Source: Zea mays (lineage: Eukaryota > Streptophyta > Magnoliopsida > Poales > Poaceae). From it: a stretch of DNA of 64,000 nt. The translations under genes were made by a program, and so were the position numbers. How positions within the stretch are numbered: the stretch's first letter is position 1; every line of letters starts with the position of its first letter. Of this stretch, positions 54,890-64,000 are shown one piece after another. The stretch is from NCBI RefSeq assembly GCF_902167145.1, contig NC_050097.1, positions 225,389,034 through 225,453,033 on the forward strand, read 5' to 3'. The notes beneath the pieces are model-generated. The model searched no databases and was not told the origin of the DNA. It saw only the letters and a list, made by a program, of their open reading frames with translations.

Positions 54890-57800
54890 ATGATAGGAGA
54901 GCAGTCTGGTGATGATGTGCCTTTGGCACCTTCGTCAAACGTTCAAGAGATGAAGGTTGAGGAGTTAGTTTCAACAATAGAGGCTAGCGCCTCTCAGACC
55001 GAAGCCGACGCTATGAATCCGTCCGAGGATAGTGACAACATTGACATTGAAGAGGATAGCACTACCATACGTCCTACAAAGCGAAGCCATGTGGACTTCG
55101 GCAAATCTAAGATCAAAGGAGGACATATTGAGGTACTTAACCGCTTTGGTTATGCTGACAATGTTGATTAGGTGCGGATAGGAGGTAATGATTTAGTGTT
55201 GATGCCAAGAAAGGATGAATTTGTTGTGTTTCAAAGTTTTCTCAAGGTTGGGCTTAGATTTTCTTTTCATAAGATGGTAGTTGCAGTTTTAAAAAAGTTT
55301 AACATATACCTTCATCAACTTACCCCAAATGCTATAGTGAGTCTATGGATTTTCATTTGGGTTGTACAGAGTCATGGGGTTGAACTTGATGTCGAAGCTT
55401 ACTGTGAAGCCTTCAGTCAAGTCCATGAGCTGCACTTTCAGACGAAAGCGACTAGAGGCCTTCTCAACAACTTTGGCTGCTATAACTTTGCTTATCGAAG
55501 GGGTGCGATGTTTCCCAATCTTGCATACTGAAGCAAGTGGTGAATGGGTTAGGGAATGGTTTTACATGAAGAATGAATTGAATGAATGGGCTGATATAAA
55601 AGGAATCATTCATACTCCTATTATTACAAGCTTTGAATATAAAAAGCCAATGTGTTATATCAACTTCAAAGCTCAGGCTGTTATAGTTTCTTTCAATGTT
55701 GTTTGCACACACATTGGAACAATGGATCTTGTTCTGGAGTTTTTAGCTTTTAAGACATGGCCACTAGCGACTGAATGGGAGATGCCGAAGATTTTCTAAA
55801 AAAGACGCTTTAGACGTGGAGCTTGGGTTGATCAGACTTCGCTACAAGTATAAATTTGAAGATGGATTTGGAGAACCTAGTGACGAGTGGTTACATTATA
55901 TTGAGCGAAAACATAATGAAATACTTGGTAATTATAGCAAACCTGAGTCCGAAGCTTTGCAACGGGCTTTTGCGCCTCGAAAAAGGCATCGATTAAACCA
56001 TGTTTTTTATGTTATTGGCTTCTTCTATCCTGACTATCCCAACATGGTACATGATTCGAAGAAGAGGAAGAGAAAAGTGACTACAAAGCAAAGCAAAGTC
56101 CCGAAGATACAGGCTGAGTCGACACCTCAGGTTTCAGAGAAAATTCTGGTAAAAATGCTTCTTCGATTTTTACTACATTGCTCATAAATTTCCTGTATTA
56201 ATCTCTTTGATATATATTTTTAGGCTACACCCGATGCTAAGGTGGCGGCTGAAGTTGAGGAACTCCCTTCTATGGAAGCCGGAGAGACGAAGATCAGAGA
56301 AGCTATTGCCTTGATAGCACAAAAAGTTACTCCTTTGGAGCTGCTCCTAGAGAGCGAAGAAGAGGAAGAGGAGGAGCGAATAGCTCCGGTAATGAGCCCG
56401 TTCTTCGATATCGATGAAGATGAGTCTGAGGATATTGTCTGTACAATATTAGCATTAAAGGGTTCTACATCGCCTGCTGCAAATGTGATTATACCAAGTA
56501 GTTCGGAGTTTAGCTAGATGGTTGTAGCGGTGACAACTTCGATGATCGTAATAGCTAAAGAGAAAGGCTCCTCCAAACCTGCTCCAGCGGAGGATTAAGT
56601 TAAAGGGCCTGCTGAGGTTGAAGAGGCCAAGAAAGCTATTGAAGATGATATACCGCTTGGGGTGAGGGCCTTTTAACCAAGATTTAGGCGATCGAAGGTA
56701 CATGGTTCATCATGTTGCGAGGAAAGTTATGGGTGCAAAGCAATTGGGCGAAGCTATCGGTTTTGCTGAGCAACTTTGATACCCTTTGGGGTCCACCATC
56801 TTCGAGGGAGGGCCAGACGATTACTTGTACTACTGCCCGAATAACATGGAAACTAAAGTATGCTGCTACATGACAAATAATATTGGTTTCCCAAAGCTAG
56901 GGATCATTCTTTCAACCATGTTCTCCGAAGACTACTTTGATTGATTGGCTTATATGCATCTGAAGGTAATTCTTGTTGATTTTACTTTTAAACATCATGT
57001 TCCACTGATATAAAACTTGGTTAACCTCTCTTTTTTCTTGGCTTTTTGTAGGGTTTATTGTAGGGTTTATTTCTGAGTAAACTGCTCGAAATGAGATAAT
57101 TAAGCTTAGATCCAAAGTATATGGGCTTCGGTTTGACTACGAAGAGAAGGAAAAATCTTTCAAAAATCTAGAAAAAGATTTTATTGGAAGTCGGGCCAAA
57201 GTCCAGGATATGAGCGAAGGAAAAAAGCAAGCTTAAAGAAACAATGGGAAGGAAAGTATTAGAGCTTGAAGCTTCAAATGTTGAAAAGGACAAGTGAATT
57301 GCATCACTTGAGGCTAAGCTAAAACGAGCAAAAGAGGAATACGAAGTTGAAATGACGAAGATAATGCAAGCATCTGCCAAAGCAGTCGTTAACCTTAGTG
57401 GTGCTCAAGTGAGAATAGATGACCTGAAAGACCAAGTGAGTCATGTGAGACAACTATTGAATTCTGCTGGCAAACTATTACACCCTCGGCAACAGATGCC
57501 ATAATGAGTCATTGAAGACCTTCTCCTCTGCCAAGGCTTTGTCTAAAGAGAAGAATTTTTCAAATGGTGACTTAGAGGGCTTAATGTGGTGGGTGCTTAG
57601 TGAAACCTGTGCTTTTTAAAATCTATACAGGCATGACAGGCAGCTAAAAGAGCTATAGATATTAGAAAGAAGTAGCAAAGCGAGAAAGCCAAAGGTATTT
57701 GACCTTTTTCGTTTCTGCTAAATTTTAGTGTACTCATGCTTTAGCAATTGTTTTACTAACCCTTGCTAAAAAGTCTCCACTTAATAGGTAGTGATTGAGG

Positions 57801-57950
57801 TAAAACATATTGAAGTCGAAGCTATGGATGCTACTATCGAAGCCGTAGCAATAGCTGCCAGAGCTACGAAAAAGTCGCAGATGATGTTGTCCTCAAAATT
57901 TGTGAGCAAATCTATGACGAGATGATGCAGGGCAACAGAGGGAATTGATT
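54890..57950 (+). pseudogene. E4 antisense spliced gene (PF04195-like)
   Basis: Opposite to the element. Starts MIGEQSGDDV, with an acidic Ser-rich N-terminal part and HVDFGKSKIKGGH, then TAG at 55169-55171. The same frame continues with the core domain (YLHQLTPNAIVSLWIFIW, NNFGCYNF), EWFYMKNEL, YPDYPNM, a basic patch, an acidic run (about 56350-56440) and a coiled-coil-like tail. Inferred introns: 56149-56223, 56966 to 57051 or 57063, and 57695-57787, all GT-AG. The first two match E2 introns in position and phase. Frameshifts near 55510, 55800 and 56680 and several stops make it nonfunctional. The copy best shows the whole gene layout, about 3 kb with three introns. Confidence 0.72.
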
Positions 57951-58179
57951 AAATGATGTGAGAAACAATGATAGTTTGTTGTAATATTTTTGCTGGTACG
58001 AAGTGTTTGAATGCTTCGAGACTTTTCAAGTGATTTGAAATATATCCGTACTTATTACTTCATTTTTTATTCTTTGCTTTATTTGTGATGTACGAAATTT
58101 TATTTAACATGTGTTTTTTAGCCGAAGGAGAAAAACACCTTCCCTTCTTTTCACACATTACAAAGGAAATTGTAGTTCT

Positions 58180-58545
58180 GCATTCTCTTAGGAACGACTT
58201 GGGATTTTTTTCACTGTTACTTTGGTGACTGAATCATAGCTTTGCATTCCCTTAGGAACGACTTCAGAGCTTTTTCACCGTTACTTACATGAATGAAACG
58301 TAGCTATGCATTCCCTTAGGAACGACTTCGGAGCTTTTTCACGTTACTGAGGTGAATGAAATGTAGCTCTGCATTCCCTGAGGAACGACTTCAGAGCTTT
58401 TTCACCATTACTTAGGTGAATGAAACATAGCTTTGCATTCCCTTAGGAATGACTTCAGAGCTTTTTCACCGTTACTTAGGTGAATGAAACGTAGCTCGGC
58501 ATTCCCGTAGGAACGATTTCAATGTTTTTTCACCGTTAGCCGGAG
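58180..58545. repeat. E4 tandem array, about 62-64-bp units
   Basis: Five to six units with CATTCCCTTAGGAACGACTT and TTTTTCACCGTTACTTAGGT, the reverse complement of the E2 unit. Located between gag and the antisense gene, as in E2. Confidence 0.88.
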
Positions 58546-58714
58546 CTTTGACTGCAACATTTTTGTCATTGCACTCGAAGGTGCCAGATCATTATTACAT
58601 TGATTTGCATGATATAGAAAAAGTCTGTGAAAGTAAACATAGACATATAGTAATGACTTCTTGTTAGCTTCGGGCTTACTTACCTAGCCCCTTGGGGTCT
58701 TTAATATATATGCT

Positions 58715-60240
58715 TCATCTCTAGGACCATATTGTTGACAGTACGGGTTTCGAATCCCTCCCTTATGACCCTTTGTTGCAAATCTTTCCTTGGGAACTTG
58801 GGTTGACCAGTAGGCAATTGGTCATAAGGAGGTGGTCATAGGACGAAGGAAGCAGATGGTGACCACACACTCATTACTAGGTTACTTGAGACATTTGAGG
58901 TCGAAGGTAAACTTAACCTTGGCTCATGTAACTGAGGTTGGACATATTGTGGGATATAGGGTGAACAGTATGAAGACGTACTGAACACTTCTTTTGACTG
59001 GGAGGTTTGAATGGCTAACGAAGCAAGTTCCTTCTTTGTTGATAGTATGATGGCATGTTCTTGGTGTGGCCTTTGTCCTTGCCATAAAACAAGCAGAATG
59101 GTTTCCTTGGAGGTGCATTGAATCTGCCATCAAAACTTCGGCCTCCCCTTCCGCCTCTCAGAGCAGGTGGATGAAATGTGTTGTGCAAAGGTTGCTGCTG
59201 AGAACTTATTTGCTACTAGCCCAACTGACCCTGAGACCAGGCCATCTTTTCCTCACACTGCACCGTGTTGTGGATAGTTCGGACATGCCTTGGATGGAAT
59301 CTTCCTTCAAAGCCCCTGGTGATTTCGGTTTATCTGTGTAATTTCTCCATTCTTTGGCAAAAATCATTGTTTGCCCTTATGTACTCGTCCATCTTTTGCA
59401 ACAATATTTCAAAGGAATGGGGAGGCTTCATTGCAAAATACTGAGTTGCTGGTCCTGGCTTGATCCCCTTAACCATGGCTTCGATAATGATGTCATCCTG
59501 GTCTGCTGGTGCCTGAGCTTGAAGCCAAAGAAATCTTCGAATGAATGCCTGAAGATACTCATCTGGGTCCTAGGTACAATGAAACAAAGCTTGTGTAGTG
59601 ACTGGCTTTGACTGGAAGCCTTGAAAAATGGTGAGGAGCATCTCCTTCAAATTTTGCCATTAAGTTACAATTCTTGGACGAAGTGACGAGTACTAGGTCT
59701 GATCCACATTCCTAACTGCCATGACGAAGGACTTCGCCATGACTGCTGAGTTACCACCATACGAAGATATGGTAGCTTCGCAACTCATAAGGAATTGATT
59801 TGGATCAGTTAGGCCATCATATATTGGTAATATGGGGTCCTGTACAAAGGTGCCAAGGTGTGGCCTGCAGCTCTGGTGTCAGTGGGGAGGCTTCGTCGTA
59901 GAGGAAATCTTGGAAGTTGACTGGTTCATGACGAAGATTGTCTTGGTTAAAACCCTCATAATTCTGGTCCCTGTAGTTGTTTTGGTCTGCGCTTCAATGG
60001 TGCACATTTATTCAGTTGCTTTGTCAGTCTTTTTCTAAAGCTTAGAAAGACGAAACACCTTCTCCTTGTGCTTCTCCAAATGTTGGTGGATTGCTTCGAG
60101 ATTGTTGATCTCTTGGTCTTGTGGTTCTAGGCTGATAGCCTTTCTCTTTTGGTTCCTTGCTTCCCTTAGGAGAGCTTCGTCCCCTTGATTGGTGTCCAAG
60201 GTCCTGAGGACAGGGTCAGTTGTTGTTGCCTTCTTCGGTG
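58715..60240 (-). pseudogene. gag: E4 gag remnant
   Basis: The N terminus parallels E1 and E2 (PPKKATTTDPVLRTLDTNQG, then a coiled-coil-like EINNLEAIHQHLEKHKEK). The codon where E1 and E2 have the gag ATG is CTG here (60240), though an upstream in-frame ATG exists at 60286. The frame is lost after about 85 codons. Gag-fold and zinc-knuckle motifs recur in other frames down to about 58715, ending with the conserved gag C terminus. Nonfunctional. Confidence 0.78.
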
Positions 60241-60286
60241 GCAGGGTGCGAGTTGTGGTCATGAGATCACCAGAGGTGGGCGCCAA

Positions 60287-60982
60287 TGTTGGTACTTAAT
60301 TTAAATTCCCCTAAAGGTATCAAAAACCAAGGCAACACAAGTTAGATATAAAGACCTTCGTCCTCTTTATTTAACACTTCTTCAAAGTGTTAAAGCATGG
60401 TATGAAGGTTTTCAGTGAAAAACATAATGGAATAATGTGAGAGTGACGAAGTGGGACTTCATATCTGACTCATCTCATATGCCTTAGAATTGTATCCCAT
60501 CTCTCTTGATAAATGAATGTATAAGCATACCTTCGACTCCTACACACAGGATGGCACGAAGGTTCTTTGTAGGCTAAGCAAGACGAAGTGAGGGCCCTTC
60601 CAAAATGTACTTTATGCAGGGCATTGTTCATCTGTTTATAGGGAAGATGAATCGCCTTTGTACAAAATCACTATCATGCCCCTTAAGGCTTTACAGTCAT
60701 TGTTCACAAATGATGTAGGGATATTGTCGTCTTTTCCCTTTCTTTCTTGACGTGTGAGTCTTGGACTTCTTTTCCTTCGTCAGCTTAGGCTCGAATCTTT
60801 TCTCCATGCCGAAGGTGTTGGCTTCGGCTCATTCTTCCATAATTTTTGTGCATGGATGAAGCTTCCGTATGTGTTACTTCGACCAAAAGCCAGCTTCGTC
60901 CAACCTTTGTTAGTCACCTGAAACACACTTTATTATACCGAAATACAGGTGTTTTGAGGACCTTCGGCAAGGCAGGCCCCCC
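60287..60982 (-). repeat. E4 5' LTR
   Basis: About 696 bp on the minus strand, next to the primer-binding-type sequence at 60273-60286. It carries one copy of the unit that is triplicated in the E3 LTR. Confidence 0.82.
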
Positions 60983-61091
60983 AATAGATAGGATTCATCT
61001 CAAAGTTCAGATGACTAAGGGTAGGCATGGGTTATCATTTTATCACTAACTCCATCCAGAAGATGGCATATGCATTGCCAAGTCATGAAAT

Positions 61092-61191
<100 letters not shown>

Positions 61192-61684
61192 GCAATCAAC
61201 AAGAGTTGTTGCATTTTTGTCATGCACTTGAAAGCTATAAGAAATGATATGATCATATTGATCTCTTCTTAAAGTTTTCTTGAAGGGTCATGGATTGTCT
61301 TGAAGGTCTAAGTTTGTAGAAGGTCACCATAAGTTTCAAAGCCCGGTCTCAAATATATGCCATGAGCTAGCTTGTGATGCGGATACAAAACCTTGATTAA
61401 AAGCCAGCTCATGTGCCTAACCTATTAATACTTTTCTAGCAAAGGCTCCGTATTGAAACATTATATAGCCACGATCAGTTAGTTCGAATGGGTGATGACT
61501 CTAACTCTTTGAGGCCAAATACCAGACTCGGTCGTCACTCTAAGGGTATTAGACGCTACAACACCATTAGAAGTACCTAGACATAATCTGAAGAGCTGGA
61601 CTTAAGGCCCCTCTAGAGAGACCAGTTGTAATCCTAAAGGCTATTGCAGTCGTCTGCACATTGAAATCCCTTTACGAGAAACAT

Positions 61685-61985
61685 AATACCATGTCTATGA
61701 GGCTCTAGTTATCAAGATCAAAAGTCCATACACAATCACCTACAAGGTCGAGTCCATGAGGCTTAGTTATTTATGAAAAACCCATTAAGGCGCTAGACAA
61801 CCGAGTCCATGAGGCTCGGCCATTCCTTAAAAAGTCATTGTAAGGGCACTATACAACCAAGTCCAAGGGTCTTAGTTATTTACTAGAAAGTTCAGTCCAT
61901 AAGGCTCAATTATTTACTAAAAGTCTTTCAAAAGGCATTGGAATGCCGACTCCTTGAGGCTCAACCAACTATTACTAAAGTCCCT
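61685..61985. repeat. Degenerate repeat with 'gtccatgaggctcag' motif
   Basis: Variants of GAGTCCATGAGGCTCGGCCA recur near 61692, 61752, 61811, 61860, 61895 and 61955, about every 40-60 bp, with CATTAAGGCGCTAGACAACC-like spacers. Ancient and diverged. Confidence 0.55.
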
Positions 61986-63021
61986 ATGAGAACCCTAGCT
62001 TTTGGTCTAATGGACTCGATCCAAAGGGTCTTAATCAGGTTGAGTGCATAACTCACCATAGGTCAGCACAAGGGTTTGTTCAGAGGGGGCATTGAGCCCT
62101 AACCGTTGGTCCAATGAGCCACATTGGCTTAGTATGATGGGTGAAAATTGTCTTTGGATGCTCTTTGGTCCACAATGAATGGTGGTTGGTGTTGGTTTGA
62201 CAATCATCAGACTATGAGCATCGGACTATGTGTTGTCATAGCCATCACATAGTAACAACTAGTTTCAAAATGGTAACATCCATGTGGTGTATTTACCTAG
62301 AGGTGTCAAACCAGTGGTATATGGTCAGACGATGTCGTTTCTACAGCAATGAGTGGAGCTAAAAACACCTTCCAATTATGTTTTTGTCCATTGCTTGATC
62401 CAAGTTGAGATTGCGAATGAATATAGTGCATCACATTAAGTTGTTGCATTTAGTGGTACTAGTGATCAAGTTGAGTGGCTTTGGTGTTTGTTGCCGATTG
62501 AGATCAAGTGGTTGTAAGGCGCTTTTATGCTTGTCCTCGTGGGAGATTGTGAAAAGCAACTCTTGTGATACCCTTAGTGGGTCAAGCTTGTCATGCTTGA
62601 TTAGTTGGGGACTCAGCACGATAAAGGCATAGGTTGTCAAAAAGCAACCAAACCTCAGAGACATATCTTGTGTTATGTCTTATCTCATATGGGTTTTTCC
62701 TACTCATATTCTCGCAAGTACTTACATTTGCTTGTTGTATGGTAGTTGCTCGACTATCCTTGCATTTTGTAGTAGTAGTATTATTAGTCGTAACTAGTTG
62801 TAGTTTCTTTTGTTTGTATCTCTTGCTAGTTGTAGATAGTGTAGCTTGCTTGTTTGAGTGATATAAACTAGAGACCAAGCTACTAGAATTGTGTAGGAGC
62901 TTACATTGAGTGCAAAGTAGAAGCTATTTGGGCTTCATATTGTTCTAATTACTTTGATGTAGCTGTTTGTGTCTTAAGTTGTTCTGGCTATTCAATCTTG
63001 CCATCTGAGGTAGACCACTTA

Positions 63022-63253
63022 GGGGGTGTTTGGTTGCTCCTGCTAAAGTTTAGCCCGGGTCACATCAAGCGTTTGACTTTTAAATAGGAGTATGAAATAT
63101 AGACCCAACCAACTGGACTAGATTCGTCTCGTCTTTTAATCTTCGTCTGACAAATTAGTTTTATAATCCGACTACATTTAATACCCGGAACGGATGTTCA
63201 AACATTCGATGGGACAGGGGCTAAATTTTAGCGGGGTGTAACCAAACACCCCC
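63022..63253. repeat. Tourist-like (PIF/Harbinger) MITE
   Basis: 232 bp with terminal inverted repeats GGGGGTGTTTGGTT and AACCAAACACCCCC, flanked by TTA on both sides (63019-63021 and 63254-63256). That is the target duplication typical of Tourist elements. No coding capacity. Confidence 0.85.
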
Positions 63254-63690
63254 TTAATATACAGAGCAAGAAGCCTCTATGACCACTTGTAAGTCGGTAC
63301 GTTGTCTGCTCTTCAAGCGATGTCACCCGAAACGCAAGAGTATCTTGCCTTGCACTCTAGCTAGCTAGCATCACGTATTTCTTCTGATGGGAGAATTTGG
63401 ACTTGCATTGGTTGTGGCGGTTTCTAGGCTCCTGTACGCCGTCCAAACTTTATTGAGCTAGTAGCTAATCCAGTGCAATAGCATCCTCCTTGCCACCTCT
63501 TCTTGAGCCCTTTTCTACTTTAAAGACTTGGGTGCTTAGACCATTCAACAAGGAGGATGTGCTCGGGGGCTAAAAGACCAGGTGGATCTGTGCGGTTGAC
63601 AAAGTCTAAGTCCGATCACTAGTACAATTTAAAAATCACTATTGAAAATACCGTGCCCAACAATTTTAAATTGTAACAAAGTATTATTCT

Positions 63691-63722
63691 TTAATAAATA
63701 AATAAATAAATAAATAAATAAA
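63691..63722. repeat. (AATA)n microsatellite
   Basis: Seven to eight AATA units. Confidence 0.93.
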
Positions 63723-63756
63723 GGTTTTCGTTCATAACTACAACCAAAAAAGGATA

Positions 63757-64000
63757 GTTACAAGATGAGTTACAGCTCAGTTACAAGCTAGTGTAGTTTG
63801 TAATTATAAATTGAACCTTTTTCTGAGAAAGAAACAATTATATTGTCTTAGAAGGTCAACCGCGACTAAATAAAAGGACACAAATTACGATATGAATAAC
63901 TACCCAATTACAATTTAGTGTAATTTGTAGTTGTAGATTTAATTTTTAGAGAGAAACAATTAAATTGTCTCATAAATAGAAACCTAACTAAATAAAAGGA
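63757..64000. repeat. Diverged tandem duplication, period about 122 bp
   Basis: Two copies (about 63757-63878 and 63879-64000) share TAGTGTARTTTGTARTT, GAGAAASAAACAATTA and the end ACTAAATAAAAGGA. The second copy runs to the window edge, so more copies may follow. Confidence 0.7.

Larger units (their letters stand above)
53866..60982 (-). mobile_element. E4: gag-only Gypsy element with antisense gene
   Basis: A 7.1-kb minus-strand element flanked by aatag (53861-53865 and 60983-60987). The 5' LTR is 60287-60982, the 3' LTR 53866-54552. On the minus strand gag runs 60240 to about 58715, then a tandem-repeat block (58545-58180), then the antisense gene, which therefore reads on the plus strand (54890-57950). 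The primer-binding-type sequence TGGCGCCCACCTC follows the 5' LTR. The outermost bases of the 5' LTR are eroded (the usual terminal TGT is missing). No pol domain is present. Confidence 0.85.

Noticed and set aside
62405..62878. Short frames of 75-95 codons on both strands
   Set aside because: Overlapping, low complexity and probably within an old LTR; no family recognised.

Overview
The window looks like intergenic DNA from a large grass genome, most likely maize (Zea mays) or a close relative. The reasons are an Opie/Ji-like Sirevirus with palindrome-rich LTRs, maize-type Helitron termini, Tekay-type chromovirus coding sequence, Gypsy elements carrying an antisense gene (as in maize Grande), a Tourist MITE with TTA target duplications, and a Cassandra TRIM. 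I find no intact cellular protein-coding gene. Nearly every long open frame belongs to a transposable element or is a captured gene fragment. Family names come from recognition by eye, not from a database search.

Layout. 1-5641: Helitron-type material with captured GC-rich gene pieces, including what looks like the 5' end of a calcium-dependent protein kinase gene. 5642-6390: a lone LTR plus internal tail of a Gypsy element. 6395-26930: a three-level nest. A 5'-truncated Tekay-like chromovirus (integrase, chromodomain, 3' LTR) was split by Gypsy element E1 (7954-24919, target duplication atctc), which was itself split by a young Sirevirus S1 (11589-21088, target duplication ctcgg). 26931-28874: fragment E3, related to E1. 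28875-30779: spacer with two MITE relics. 30780-37174: element E2 (target duplication gtacc). 37240-42422: Sirevirus S2, a rearranged LTR-internal-LTR-internal remnant. 44513-50400: Sirevirus S3, 5' truncated, hosting a Cassandra TRIM (47439-48220). 50405-53865: a decayed Gypsy element G2, cut by E4 (53866-60982, flanks aatag). 60983-64000: spacer with microsatellites, a Tourist-like MITE and a diverged tandem duplication.

The most interesting system is shared by E1, E2, E3 and E4. Each is, or derives from, a short Gypsy-type element with a gag gene (seen in E1, E2, E4) but no recognisable protease, reverse transcriptase or integrase. Between gag and the 3' LTR each carries a second gene in antisense orientation. 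That gene has a domain resembling the Pfam 'putative gypsy type transposon' family (PF04195), an acidic linker and a coiled-coil-like C-terminal part. Its reading frame is divided by GT-AG introns at matching places in independent copies, and a TATA box precedes it in three copies. The element RNA is transcribed from the opposite strand, so these introns would be invisible to the retrotransposition cycle. In E1, E2 and E4 a tandem-repeat block occupies the place where pol would be. All copies seen here carry stops, frameshifts or deletions.

Target duplications, LTR comparison and nonsense mutations give a relative order: Tekay, then E1 (LTRs differ at roughly 4% of sites by eye count), then S1 (about three substitutions in 1.33 kb). 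Most nonsense mutations in the older elements are C-to-T or G-to-A type, as expected for decay of methylated repeats.
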